This document shows positions 42,902 through 52,431 of a DNA stretch of 64,000 nucleotides, piece by piece; position 1 is the stretch's first letter, and each line of letters begins with the position of its first letter. A program made the translations under genes and the position numbers. The notes beneath the pieces were generated by a model, which worked only from the letters and a program-made list of their open reading frames with translations, made no database searches and was not told the DNA's origin. The stretch is from Flavobacterium johnsoniae (lineage in GTDB: Bacteria > Bacteroidota > Bacteroidia > Flavobacteriales > Flavobacteriaceae): assembly GCF_001879205.1 (NCBI RefSeq), contig NZ_MLFK01000009.1:1-64000 (forward strand), written 5' to 3'.

Positions 42902-43066
42902 ATTGGTTGTTGGATAGGAGGATGTTCTTCGGAGCATTCTCTTATTTCTCTTCACTGGTTTTTAAAGCTTTTATCCACAACCTAAAATTTTACAGCGATT
43001 TATTTCTCCCAAAAAAGTACGGGAATAATCTCCCTTTTGATTAATAATTTTATTTGAAACAACAAT

Positions 43067-44290
43067 ATGAAAACAAATGAAACAACAGTTATTGGCAAAA
43101 CAGCCAGTACACGAAAAAGACTGCCTGCAGCGTTGTGGGCATTAACTATCAGCGCATTCGGAATTGGTACCACAGAATTTGTTATTGTAGGTTTACTGCC
43201 CACGGTTGCCACAGATTTAAACATTAGTATCCCATCAGCAGGATTACTGGTGAGTTTATATGCAATTGGTGTTGCTATTGGTGCACCAATATTAACTGCC
43301 TTAACAGGAAGTATTCCAAGAAAGAAATTGTTAATCTGGCTTATGATTGTATTTATTGTAGGAAATGGCCTTGCTTCGATTGCACCTGGTTTTGCCACAT
43401 TGGTGATGGCAAGAATTATTACCGGACTGGCTCATGGTGTTTTCTTTTCGATAGGTTCTACTATTGCGGCTTCATTAGTACCGCCTGACAAAAGAGCCTC
43501 GGCAATTTCTATTATGTTTACTGGTTTAACTGTTGCGATTGTTACCGGAGTACCTTTTGGAACTTTTATAGGTCAGGAATTTGGATGGCGTGCTACTTTT
43601 ATAGGAGTGGCTGTTTTGGGATTAATCGGCTTAATTTCAGGTTGGATTTTATTACCTAATAACATCGAAAATGAAAAAACAATAGCCATAAAGGATCAGT
43701 TTAAAGTAGTAGCAAACGGCAGATTACTTTTAGCTTTTTTAATGACTACTTTGGGCTACGGTGGAACTTTTGTTGCCTTTACTTATTTGTCTCCCATTCT
43801 TCAAAAAATCATGGGGCTTTCTGAATCAATGGTGAATGTAGTTCTTGTATTGTACGGAATAGCGATCGCTTTCGGGAATCTTATTGGAGGAAAAGCGGCA
43901 AATAAAAATCCACTGAAAGCATTATTATGGATGTTTGTTTTACAAGCAATTGCTTTATTGGTTTTTACGTTTACTGCCAGTGATTCTGTTTTTGGAATCA
44001 TCACTTTATTTATTATGGGAGCCTTATCATTCTCTAATGTTCCGGGCTTACAATTGTACGTAGTTCAATTAGCAGAACGTTACCTGCCGGGAACCGAAGA
44101 TGTGGCATCTGCTTTTAACATTGCTGCTTTTAATGTTGGAATTGCCATTGGGGCTTATGCAGGCGGATTAGTGGTAGAATCTACTTTAGGACTTGAATCT
44201 ACTCCTTGGGTTGGTGCCTTGTTTGTGGTACTTGCAATAGGTGCGACTTTATTAAGCTCCAAAATATCAAGTAAAAAGAACAGCAAATAA
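43067..44290 (+). CDS. MFS transporter, DHA1 (AraJ/arabinose-efflux-like)
   Basis: The 407-residue membrane transporter has 12 predicted helices. It opens AALWALTISAFGIGTTEFVI and has the DHA1 loop region GSIPRKKLLIWLMIVFIVGN and the motif C-like segment FTGLTVAIVTGVPFGTFIGQ. Members export sugars, drugs or metabolites by proton antiport. The luciferase-like oxidoreductase gene follows after 43 bp on the same strand, so the two may form an operon. Upstream lies the Crp-like site. The substrate cannot be named. Confidence 0.9.
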   Translation: MKTNETTVIGKTASTRKRLPAALWALTISAFGIGTTEFVIVGLLPTVATDLNISIPSAGLLVSLYAIGVAIGAPILTALTGSIPRKKLLIWLMIVFIVGNGLASIAPGFATLVMARIITGLAHGVFFSIGSTIAASLVPPDKRASAISIMFTGLTVAIVTGVPFGTFIGQEFGWRATFIGVAVLGLIGLISGWILLPNNIENEKTIAIKDQFKVVANGRLLLAFLMTTLGYGGTFVAFTYLSPILQKIMGLSESMVNVVLVLYGIAIAFGNLIGGKAANKNPLKALLWMFVLQAIALLVFTFTASDSVFGIITLFIMGALSFSNVPGLQLYVVQLAERYLPGTEDVASAFNIAAFNVGIAIGAYAGGLVVESTLGLESTPWVGALFVVLAIGATLLSSKISSKKNSK

Positions 44291-44333
44291 TTAAATAACT
44301 AGTAATCTGTTAACCGTTAATTTAATTTTTAAA

Positions 44334-45335
44334 ATGAAAACAATTTGCAAAATACATATACCCGGCCGAATGACTCTTGGACTCGAATTTCCATTAGACA
44401 ACGACTGGTCTCTTGAAGGAGAGAAGAAAAGAAAAAAACAAGGACGTCCTTTTGGAATTCCTGATATAAGCAGACATACGGAACTTATTCAATTAGCTGA
44501 TAAACTTGGATTTGCTGCTTTATGGATGCGGGAAGTTCCGGTGTACGATCCAAATTTTGGCGATGGAGCCCAGGTTTTTGATACTTTATCATACTTGGGT
44601 TATGTTGCCGCAATTACCAAGTCGATAGCTATTGGAACGGCCGCCGTTGTACTGCCTCTGCATGATCCGCTGCAGCTGGCCAAAGCAATTGCCACGATCG
44701 AAAACTTATCCGAAAGCCGATATCTTTTTGGTGTTGGTTTGGGAGATCGTCCTGTAGAATTTCCGCTATTTGGATTTGATTTTGAAAACAGAGCAGATCG
44801 ATTTGTATTGAATCATGAAATTATTAAGGAAGCCTGGAAAGATGAGAGTGAACTGCATCACTTTTTTGGAAAGACTTCTAATGGGATAGAAATTTATCCA
44901 AAACCTAAAAATGAAATTCCATGGATTTTAGCCGGAAGAGCCAAACAAAGTATGGATTGGATTGCTCAAAATATGCAGGGCTGGTTCAATTATCCTAGGG
45001 ATGTAAAAGATACGGAAATTTTGGTAAGAGAATGGAAAAATGCGCTTTACGACAACAATCAGGCCTCAAAACCTTATATCTCAGCTTTTCATTTAAATCT
45101 TTTAAAAGATCCTGATGCACCTTTTACGCCGCATCGTTTTGGTGGTGCTGTCGGAATCAATGGATTGGCAAGTTTGATGAGGTTGTATGAACTGGCAGGA
45201 GTAAACCACATGGCGCTTCATTTAAGAAAATCTGAAATTCCTGTCGATGAGGCTTTAAAATTGATTGCAGAGAAAGTACTGCCTCATTTTGATGCAGCTG
45301 ACTTTAAAAATCAATCCACTTACCAAGAGGAATAA
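44334..45335 (+). CDS. LLM class (luciferase-like) flavin oxidoreductase
   Basis: This 333-residue TIM-barrel protein of the bacterial luciferase family uses FMNH2 or F420-type flavin. Family features are HTELIQLADKLGFAALWMRE near the start, TKSIAIGTAAVVLPLHDPLQ, LAKAIATIENLSESRYLFGVGLGDRP split over strands 4 and 5, and the late GGAVGINGLASLMRLYELAG. The short N-terminal insert (EGEKKRKKQGRPFG) is typical of one subgroup seen next to transporters. The substrate is unknown. It is transcribed with the MFS gene. Confidence 0.87.
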   Translation: MKTICKIHIPGRMTLGLEFPLDNDWSLEGEKKRKKQGRPFGIPDISRHTELIQLADKLGFAALWMREVPVYDPNFGDGAQVFDTLSYLGYVAAITKSIAIGTAAVVLPLHDPLQLAKAIATIENLSESRYLFGVGLGDRPVEFPLFGFDFENRADRFVLNHEIIKEAWKDESELHHFFGKTSNGIEIYPKPKNEIPWILAGRAKQSMDWIAQNMQGWFNYPRDVKDTEILVREWKNALYDNNQASKPYISAFHLNLLKDPDAPFTPHRFGGAVGINGLASLMRLYELAGVNHMALHLRKSEIPVDEALKLIAEKVLPHFDAADFKNQSTYQEE

Positions 45336-45343
45336 AATTTTAA

Positions 45344-45388
45344 ACAGTTTGTGTTCAATAAAATCATCCGGGATTGAACACAAACTGT
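45344..45388. terminator. Long hairpin between convergent genes
   Basis: ACAGTTTGTGTTCAA (45344-45358) pairs perfectly with TTGAACACAAACTGT (45374-45388). The T tract is clear only in part on each strand. Confidence 0.65.
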
Positions 45389-45405
45389 AAAAAAAAGTTT
45401 AGGAA

Positions 45406-45783
<378 letters not shown>

Positions 45784-45852
45784 TTACAGCTTCTTGTTTT
45801 TATTGGATTTTTAGAGATGTTGAGGTGTAAATAGGAGGCAAAGCTAAGCAAA

Positions 45853-45887
45853 TTAAAAAAAGAGTTTATACTATTCGCATAAACTCT
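45853..45887 (-). terminator. Terminator of gnd-zwf-pgl operon
   Basis: AGAGTTTAT (45861-45869) and ATAAACTCT (45879-45887) form the stem; on the minus strand T6 follows. It lies 27 bp after the pgl stop codon. Confidence 0.75.
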
Positions 45888-45913
45888 TACTATATTAAAA
45901 TTTTAAAAAGATC

Positions 45914-46630
45914 TTAATTTGTACTGGCGGCACTTTTATCTACAAGAAATAATAAATCTCCGGAAACAGGTTTAATTAACTGCATTGGGTAAACTGCAGG
46001 ATTGTAAACTCCGCTGGTTACTTCTTTTAATGCGGGTGCTTTCTTCTCTCCAAAAGCTACTACGATAATCTTTTCGGCTTTGTTTATCAGCGGTGCCGTA
46101 AGTGTAATGCGGTACATTTTTTGAGGTTCAAGGTAATAGGCATCTACCCATTTGTTTTGTTCTTCTAAGACAGCTTGTCCCGGAAAAAGAGAAGCCGTGT
46201 GGCCGTCGTCTCCCATACCTAATAAGATAAGATCAAATTTTCCTTCATCGCCCAGAACTTTTCTAATAGATTGTTCGTAGATAACGGCATATTCCTCTGG
46301 CGTAACACCATCCTTATACATTTCAAAAATATTTTCTGACGGAATAGGAACGTGGCTTAATAGGGTATTATAGGACATTTTTGCATTACTAAGGTCATCA
46401 TTAAGAGGCACCCAGCGTTCGTCGCCCCAGTATATAAACACTTTACTCCAGTCTACCTGATTTTTATATTCTTCAGACGCTAATAGTTTATAAATTCCGG
46501 CAGGAGATGAACCGCCGGTCAGTACAGCTGTAAATCGGTTTTTTTTAGCAATTGCTTTTTGTGCCGATTCTATAAAGATAGTCGCGGCCGCAATGTTAAT
46601 TTCTTCGGTATTATTATATATCTGTATCAT
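45914..46630 (-). CDS. pgl: 6-phosphogluconolactonase
   Basis: The 238-residue cytosolic enzyme hydrolyses 6-phosphogluconolactone to 6-phosphogluconate. Signatures of the SOL/DevB family are TGGSSPAGIYKLL (38 onward), FIYWGDERWVPLND and LLGMGDDGHTASLFPG. Its start overlaps the end of zwf by 17 bp, so it is translationally coupled. It is the last gene of the oxidative pentose phosphate operon. Confidence 0.95.
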   Translation of the reverse strand: MIQIYNNTEEINIAAATIFIESAQKAIAKKNRFTAVLTGGSSPAGIYKLLASEEYKNQVDWSKVFIYWGDERWVPLNDDLSNAKMSYNTLLSHVPIPSENIFEMYKDGVTPEEYAVIYEQSIRKVLGDEGKFDLILLGMGDDGHTASLFPGQAVLEEQNKWVDAYYLEPQKMYRITLTAPLINKAEKIIVVAFGEKKAPALKEVTSGVYNPAVYPMQLIKPVSGDLLFLVDKSAASTN

Positions 46631-48143
46631 CGGCTAATTCTTCTTTAGTTTGTGTATTTGGAATCCAGGCGTGTCCTTGTCTTGCTAATAATTCGTCAGC
46701 TTCTTCAGGTCCCCAGCTTCCTGCTTTGTAATTTGGGAAATTTGTTGGCGCTGTAGTTTTCCAAACCTGCTGAATGGTATCAATAGCATCCCAGGCTTGT
46801 TCTACCTGATCCCAGCGCATGAATAGGGTAGGATCTCCTGCCAGCGCATCGGCAATTAGTGTTTCATAAGCTTCCGGCGACATAGTAGAACAGGCAAAAT
46901 AATCAAAGATCATTTCTGCAGGTCTTAACGAAAGTGACAGACCCGGTTTTTTGGTCATAAACTGAAGTTTAATATCCATTGCAGGCTGAATATTGATAAT
47001 CAATCTGTTTGGTGTCATGCCTTCTTTTCCATAAGAGAAAGAGGAATGCGGCACAGGTTTAAATTGTATAATAATAGAAGATTGTTTTTCTTCCATGCGT
47101 TTTCCTGTACGCAGATAAAACGGAATTCCCTGCCATCTCCAGTTATCCAGATATATTTTCATTGCCACATAGGTTTCTGTATTAGAATCCGGAGCAATTC
47201 CTTTGTCCTGACGATATCCCGGAACCGGTTTTCCTTTTATAGTTCCGGCATCGTATTGACCTCTTACAATATAATGATCCACTTCGTCCGGTTTAATGCG
47301 TCGAATAGATTTTAAAACATCTGCTTTACGGTTTCGGATGTCGTCTGCAGCTAACGAAGCCGGAGCTTCCATGGCAGTCATACATAAAATTTGAAGAAGA
47401 TGATTCTGAATCATATCTTTTAAAGCGCCGACACCTTCATAAAATCCGCCTCGTTCTTCAACGCCCACTTCTTCGGCTACTGTAATTTGGACAAAATCAA
47501 TAAAATTTCGGCTCCATAAAGGTTCGAACATCGAATTTCCAAAACGGAACGCAAGGATGTTTTGAACGGTTTCTTTACCCAGATAATGATCGATTCTATA
47601 AATCTGTTCTTCTTTAAAAGTCTGCGAAAGCATAACATTAAGTTCGATCGCAGAAGTTTTATCGTAACCAAAAGGTTTTTCAATAATAATGCGATCCTGC
47701 GTTGGATTAGCAGCAAGGCCTATTTTCTTAATATTATTAGAAATTGTCGTAATAAAAGAAGGCGTAATCGATAGATAAAAAAGACGATTGGCACGTTCTC
47801 CAAAAGCTTTATCAATATTATTTATTTTTGTATTTAAGCTTTGATACGACTTTTCTTTGTCGATATCAAGACTGTGATAGCTTATGTGGGAAAGAAATTT
47901 TTGAGTTTCCGGATCAGAAAGTCCTTTCTTTCTCGAAAAGGTGTTTAGGTTTTCTAAGACATAACTGCGAAAATCTTCGTTTGTTTTTTCAGCTCTTCCA
48001 AGTGCAATGATTTCAAATTTCTCTGACATACGTCCATCCAGATACAAATTTTGAAATGCAGGAAAGAGTTTTCTTTTTGCCAAGTCTCCGGTTCCTCCAA
48101 AAATCACAATGATTGTTGGATTTATATTTTTGAACTTACTCAT
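46614..48143 (-). CDS. zwf: Glucose-6-phosphate 1-dehydrogenase
   Basis: This 509-residue cytosolic enzyme makes 6-phosphogluconolactone and NADPH from glucose 6-phosphate. The coenzyme loop is FGGTGDLAKRKLFPA (15-29), EKPFG is at 155-159, and the active-site motif RIDHYLGKE is at 183-191 with His186. A late motif is NWRWQGIPFYLRTGKRM. It is the middle gene of gnd-zwf-pgl. Length and motifs are normal. Confidence 0.96.
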   Translation of the reverse strand: MSKFKNINPTIIVIFGGTGDLAKRKLFPAFQNLYLDGRMSEKFEIIALGRAEKTNEDFRSYVLENLNTFSRKKGLSDPETQKFLSHISYHSLDIDKEKSYQSLNTKINNIDKAFGERANRLFYLSITPSFITTISNNIKKIGLAANPTQDRIIIEKPFGYDKTSAIELNVMLSQTFKEEQIYRIDHYLGKETVQNILAFRFGNSMFEPLWSRNFIDFVQITVAEEVGVEERGGFYEGVGALKDMIQNHLLQILCMTAMEAPASLAADDIRNRKADVLKSIRRIKPDEVDHYIVRGQYDAGTIKGKPVPGYRQDKGIAPDSNTETYVAMKIYLDNWRWQGIPFYLRTGKRMEEKQSSIIIQFKPVPHSSFSYGKEGMTPNRLIINIQPAMDIKLQFMTKKPGLSLSLRPAEMIFDYFACSTMSPEAYETLIADALAGDPTLFMRWDQVEQAWDAIDTIQQVWKTTAPTNFPNYKAGSWGPEEADELLARQGHAWIPNTQTKEELADDTDI

Positions 48144-48169
48144 TTGTGTGTTGTGTTGCTTTTAGTTCT

Positions 48170-49579
48170 TTATTCAGACCATTGTGTGTGAAAAACACCG
48201 GTTTTATCAATACGTTCGTAGGTATGAGCCCCAAAATAATCACGTTGTGCCTGAATTAGATTTGTTGGCAGGTTTTCAGATCTGTATGCATCAAAATAAG
48301 CTAATGAATTCATAAGCCCAGCTGCAGGTAATCCTTGTTGAACTGCAAATTGAATAACAGCTCTTGTTCCAGCTTGGTTTTGAGTTAATTTTGAAGCGAT
48401 TCCGGCATCTAAAAGTAAGTTTGGTAAATCTTTTTTGGCAGCAAATGCTTTTCTGAAATCTTCCAGGGCATTCGCACGAATAATACAGCCTCCACGCCAT
48501 ATTTTGGCAACAGTTTCCAGATTTAATCCGTAATTGTATTCTTTAGAAGCGGTATGAAGCTGTGCTAATCCCTGAGCATAAGTCACTATAATAGAAAAGT
48601 ACAAGGCAGATTTTAATGCTTCAATTGCTTCGGTTGTATTTGTATTTTTTTCAGCAACGTTCCAGACTAATTTGGTTGCAGCTTCAATTCTTTCCGGTTT
48701 TGTTTTAGACATATCGCGCATTACCACTGCTGCGTCTATAGTTGGAACCGGTACTTGTAAATCCATAGCGTTTTGAGAAGTCCATTTTCCTGTTCCTTTA
48801 GATTTAGCCCAGTCTGAAATTTTATTGATCAGTCTGCTTCCGTCTTCATCTTTTTCTTTCAGGATTTTTCCGGTAATTTCAATCAGATATGATTTAAGGT
48901 CATTTGTCTGGTTCCATTCTTCAAAAGTTTTCTGAATCGTATCTTCATCCAGATTATACCCTCTTTTCATCAGGTCGTAAATCTCAGAGATCAATTGCAT
49001 GATTCCGTATTCGATTCCGTTGTGAACCATTTTTACGTAGTTTCCGGCAGATCCGTTTCCTAAATATTCTACACAAGGTTCTCCATCTACTTTTGCTGCA
49101 ATAGCTTCAAAAATAGGACGAAGTCTCTCATACGCCTTCTGATCGCCGCCCGGCATCATGGCAGGACCAAATCTGGCGCCTTTTTCTCCTCCTGAAATTC
49201 CCATTCCAAAGAAGTGAATTCCTTTAGCAGATAATTCCAGAAATCTTCTGTCGGTATCCGTAAAATAGGTATTACCGCCATCAATTATAATATCTCCCTT
49301 GTCTAAATGAGGAAGTAAGCTTGCTATCGCACTGTCTACAGGTTTTCCGGCAGGAACCAGCAGCATAATAGCTCTTGGCTGCTGAATAAGTTCTACAAAA
49401 TGTTTAACATCTGTAGTCGCTTCAATTGTATGATCAGGACCTGCTTCTTGTTGAAGAGAGTTGACTTTTTCGGTATCCAAATCTAAACCTGCAGCCGCAA
49501 AGTTATGGCTTGCAATATTCAAAAGCAGGTTGCGGCCCATTACACCGAGCCCTACAATTCCAAAATCAAATTTGTTCAT
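48170..49579 (-). CDS. gnd: 6-phosphogluconate dehydrogenase (decarboxylating)
   Basis: The product is 469 residues from ATG 49577-49579 (MNKFDFGIVGLGVMGRN); a TTG three codons upstream is in frame. It converts 6-phosphogluconate to ribulose 5-phosphate with NADP. It has the Rossmann motif GLGVMGRN, IDGGNTYFTDTDRR, the substrate loop GISGGEKGARFGPAMMPGG and KMVHNGIEYGIMQL with the catalytic Lys. The length is that of the long (NADP) form. It leads the operon, with zwf starting 26 bp after its stop. Confidence 0.96.
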   Translation of the reverse strand: MNKFDFGIVGLGVMGRNLLLNIASHNFAAAGLDLDTEKVNSLQQEAGPDHTIEATTDVKHFVELIQQPRAIMLLVPAGKPVDSAIASLLPHLDKGDIIIDGGNTYFTDTDRRFLELSAKGIHFFGMGISGGEKGARFGPAMMPGGDQKAYERLRPIFEAIAAKVDGEPCVEYLGNGSAGNYVKMVHNGIEYGIMQLISEIYDLMKRGYNLDEDTIQKTFEEWNQTNDLKSYLIEITGKILKEKDEDGSRLINKISDWAKSKGTGKWTSQNAMDLQVPVPTIDAAVVMRDMSKTKPERIEAATKLVWNVAEKNTNTTEAIEALKSALYFSIIVTYAQGLAQLHTASKEYNYGLNLETVAKIWRGGCIIRANALEDFRKAFAAKKDLPNLLLDAGIASKLTQNQAGTRAVIQFAVQQGLPAAGLMNSLAYFDAYRSENLPTNLIQAQRDYFGAHTYERIDKTGVFHTQWSE

Positions 49580-50017
49580 AGTTTTCAATTAACTAATAAT
49601 TATTATAAAAGTGTTTTTCTGAGAAAAAATGTAAGAGAAAAAACAGTAACGCTTTTTCATTCAGTTCGTTGCAGAAAAACAGTGTTTGTTTTAATCTTAT
49701 AATTTAAGATTTACTGTGCTAAGTTAGAGAAAAATGATGAAATAGTATAGGATTATAAGTGCACTTTAAGGCTTTGTTGTGATACTTTTTTAAGTGTAAA
49801 AAATATACTTAAAATAACAGGATTGTTTAATGTGCTCTTTTTAATTTTATTGATTTGAATGTTCCTTAATCGTAGTATAATTAACTAAATTCAGTAAAAT
49901 CTGGTACTAAACTCAAGATCCTTTACAATTTTTGATAAAAGTTAAGAACTGAAAAAAAATATGAGTTGATTTTTATAGATTTGTAAAATTAGTATGTTCC
50001 CCAAAAAATCTAAGACA
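49580..50017. other. Divergent AT-rich intergenic region
   Basis: These 438 bp lie between gnd (minus) and an exported protein gene (plus). A TAGATTTG -7 box at 49976-49983 could serve the plus-strand gene. I see no gene or clear repeat in it. Confidence 0.45.
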
Positions 50018-50653
50018 ATGAAATCGTTTACTTCTATTTTTTTATTTTTAATGTTTGTCTATTCAAATTCTTATGCGCAATTAAGTTCAGATAAAATATT
50101 CGAAAGCTTTAAACAGGGAGAACGTACAAATTGTTCATCTATCGCTTTTATCAAGGCTTCTTTGAATGTTTACGGATTAGACAATCTTTTTGCGGCAGAA
50201 CAAATAAACGACAGTCTGTATAAAATAAAATTAAAAAATGATGCTGAGTTTAATCTAAAAAGCGAGGAAATAGATAAAGCTAAAGTATCTGCCGGATTTA
50301 TCTATATTAAAGATAATTGCGAGAGCGAAAAAATAACAGATTATGCCGTCTTGACATACGCAGTAATGGCAAAGTACAAGCAGATTATTGACAAAGAGTC
50401 GACTTTTGACAGAGCCTTAGAAGATTTAGAAGATGGTGCGGTATACACCCCAACGATTTATAAATACCTCGGATTTAAATTAGGAAAGCAGATACAAAGG
50501 CTGAAACGACAATCCGGAAGCGAATATTGCGGTGTTGTAGCCTGGTCAAAAGCGCACGCGGTTTTTGTATGCGAAGAATTTATGGACTATTACGGCAACA
50601 AAAAAAGTATATGGATAAAGTATCCGGGGCGCTTTAGAATAATAAAGTCATAA
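50018..50653 (+). CDS. Exported protein with possible papain/calpain-like Cys-His arrangement
   Basis: The product is 211 residues from ATG 50018 (MKSFTSIFLFLMFVYSNSYA, cleavage after the Ala); an in-frame ATG at 49994 lies upstream of the signal peptide. A Cys in GERTNCSSIAFIKASLNVYG (Cys39) sits at the start of a helix, and a late His in AHAVFVCEEFMDYYGNKKSI (His180) starts a beta strand. That order is typical of papain- and calpain-fold cysteine peptidases (C-helix, then H-strand), followed by a possible third residue Asn/Asp in DYYGNKK. This is an inference from pattern only; no family was recognised. Alternatively it is a non-catalytic member. Confidence 0.6.
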   Translation: MKSFTSIFLFLMFVYSNSYAQLSSDKIFESFKQGERTNCSSIAFIKASLNVYGLDNLFAAEQINDSLYKIKLKNDAEFNLKSEEIDKAKVSAGFIYIKDNCESEKITDYAVLTYAVMAKYKQIIDKESTFDRALEDLEDGAVYTPTIYKYLGFKLGKQIQRLKRQSGSEYCGVVAWSKAHAVFVCEEFMDYYGNKKSIWIKYPGRFRIIKS

Positions 50654-50706
50654 GAAGACAGAAAAACTAAGTGTTAAAATTCTCTAAAAAAAGAAATTAA
50701 ATAAAG

Positions 50707-50736
50707 TTGTAATTTAAGTTAATTTGTATATTTTTG
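50707..50736 (+). promoter_or_regulatory. Consensus promoter
   Basis: TTG at 50707-50709 and TATTTTTG at 50729-50736 with 19 bp between them match the Bacteroidota consensus fully. The start codon of the next gene is at 50769. Confidence 0.7.
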
Positions 50737-50768
50737 CTCTAACCAAGAACCAATTACATCCTACGAAA

Positions 50769-51221
50769 ATGAAGAGTAAAATTATTCTATTAAGTATCCT
50801 TTTCTTCTTGACGACTGCTGCAGTATCAGCACAAGCAAAAAATGCTCCAAGAAGTATTATCAGTACAACAGCCCTTATCCGTAAATACCATGATCAAAAA
50901 GAATTGAGCGGTATGCAGAAAGGCGAACTTTTGGAGTTGTACATTGAACGTATTAAAGTTTTAGTAAAGACTCTTCCTTACATCGCTTTGGTTACTAAAC
51001 CAGGTGTTACAATGGCAGACCTAGGTATTCCAGACGATGGTGACCACAAAAAGATATTAGACAATCAGGCAGTTGGTACAACAACTTTCTTAGATACTAC
51101 AGTAGAGTTTCAAAGAAAAATGATGCCATACTCAGATAAAGGAAACCTTATCGCTGCGATTTTGTTTTATGAAAACACATTAAAATCTTTACACGAGTTT
51201 AATGAATTAAACGAAATGTAA
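50769..51221 (+). CDS. Small exported helical protein, function unknown
   Basis: The product is 150 residues from ATG 50769 (MKSKIILLSILFFLTTAAVS, cleavage after AQA). An earlier in-frame ATG at 50724 would place the start inside the promoter. The mature part is mostly helical: TTALIRKYHDQKELSGMQKG, LLELYIERIKVLVKTLPYIA, then a linker MADLGIPDDGDH and two late helices (TVEFQRKMMPYSDKGNLIAA). I do not recognise the family. The perfect promoter and strong terminator suggest a well-expressed monocistronic gene. Confidence 0.75.
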   Translation: MKSKIILLSILFFLTTAAVSAQAKNAPRSIISTTALIRKYHDQKELSGMQKGELLELYIERIKVLVKTLPYIALVTKPGVTMADLGIPDDGDHKKILDNQAVGTTTFLDTTVEFQRKMMPYSDKGNLIAAILFYENTLKSLHEFNELNEM

Positions 51222-51244
51222 TCATCACTTAAGTATACATATAG

Positions 51245-51279
51245 AAACCTCCAAAGTCATTTGATTTTGGAGGTTTTTT
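51245..51279 (+). terminator. Intrinsic terminator
   Basis: AAACCTCCAAA and TTTGGAGGTTT form an 11-bp stem with a 10-nt loop and a T run. Confidence 0.85.
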
Positions 51280-51329
51280 ATTTTTATTAGAAATAATAAT
51301 TAGGTAAAAGTTTTAGCATAAAATTTATT

Positions 51330-51357
51330 TTGGCAGCATTTATTTTCGATATATTTG
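51330..51357 (+). promoter_or_regulatory. Consensus promoter immediately before GNAT gene
   Basis: TTG (51330-51332), 17 bp, then TATATTTG (51350-51357). The ATG is only 5 bp after the -7 box, so the transcript would start at or next to the start codon. Confidence 0.55.
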
Positions 51358-51361
51358 AAAT

Positions 51362-51853
51362 ATGAATGAAAATATAAAAGACATAGTGATCAGACCAGCT
51401 GTTAATGCTGATTTACCGAGACTTGCAGAATTTCTGCAATTTCTAGTAAATGCCGAAAGACCTTTTGATCCAACATTAAAAGAAGGGGAGATATTTTATT
51501 ACAGTATACAGGAACTTATTCTGGACAATAAGACCGAAGTTTTGGTTATTGAATGCAAAGGGCAGCTTGTAGGTTGCGGTTATGCTCAAATTCGAGAAGC
51601 TAAACCTTATCAAAAACACGAACTTTTCGGATATCTTGGATTTATGTATGTTGATCCTGAATTTAGAGGAAAAGGCCTCAATGGTTTATTGATTAATGAA
51701 CTGAATAAATGGGTTTTATCTCAGGGAATAAGTGAGGTGAGACTAGATGTATATTACGATAATGAAGCGGCGGTAAACGCTTATAAAAAAGCAGGATTTA
51801 AAGCCATACTCACCACAATGAGATGTGATATAAGCGAGACAGATAATGAATAA
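51362..51853 (+). CDS. GNAT family N-acetyltransferase
   Basis: The 163-residue cytosolic enzyme transfers acetyl from acetyl-CoA to an amine substrate that cannot be named. The fold is complete: IVIRPAVNADLPRLAEFLQF at the start, ECKGQLVGCGYAQIREAKPY, the CoA-binding motif A FMYVDPEFRGKGLNGLLINE (Arg-Gly-Lys-Gly) and motif B VRLDVYYDNEAAVNAYKKAGF. The start ATG lies so close to the predicted promoter that the mRNA may be leaderless. Confidence 0.9.
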   Translation: MNENIKDIVIRPAVNADLPRLAEFLQFLVNAERPFDPTLKEGEIFYYSIQELILDNKTEVLVIECKGQLVGCGYAQIREAKPYQKHELFGYLGFMYVDPEFRGKGLNGLLINELNKWVLSQGISEVRLDVYYDNEAAVNAYKKAGFKAILTTMRCDISETDNE

Positions 51854-51878
51854 AAACTAGTTCCGATTAGAAAAAAAG

Positions 51879-52038
51879 GCTCCGGCGGAGCATCATATTT
51901 ATAGCAGTTATGTAGGCCGTGATTTCAAGCTCCAGAGGGGCGAAACAGGTGTTGTTTAAAGATATACCACTCCTATGGAGCTTTATGTGTGTGTCGAAAT
52001 AAATTATTGCTATAAATATTATGCTCCTCAGGAGCTTT
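51879..52038. repeat. Interspersed GCTCC/GGAGC element, full copy 1
   Basis: About 160 bp with four dyads: GCTCCGGCGGAGC (51879-51891), CTCCAGAGGGGCG (about 51930-51942), ACTCCTATGGAGCT (51969-51982) and GCTCCTCAGGAGC (52023-52035). The stretches TGATTTCAAG, GGCGAAACA and TTTATGTGTGTGTCGAAATA between them recur with small changes in the copy at 62991-63145. Confidence 0.7.
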
Positions 52039-52431
52039 AACGGCAAGTAGTAAATTCAGTAATAGCTATTATCGTATGTAAAGAAAAATCTATGTATTAA
52101 AAACTCTTTTAGGTTTGTAATTTGCAATTTTCAGGGTTCTAAATAAATAATTTTTCATTTTAAAGTTTAAAAAAAGTGAATGTCTTTATAAATGACGTTA
52201 ATTTTTTTTAAATCCACATTGTTTTTATCTTAAAATGTAAGTTTATTATCTATATTTATTCTTGATTTTTTATTTGGGTTAAAATTTTAATAATCTGATT
52301 TTAAATGTGTTATGTGTTTTTGTTCGATGAGTAAATCTTGATTTTTATTCCATCTTTTTTAAAACATCTTTTTTCGGTTTAGTTTCGATATGTCCTTTTT
52401 CTAGGAATATCTAACTTAAAAACCGAAAATT
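52039..52431 (+). other. AT-rich leader region before the secreted beta-helix gene
   Basis: About 390 bp with no supported gene. It should hold the promoter of the following gene, but no clear consensus pair is visible and the motif found before susC is absent. Confidence 0.4.
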
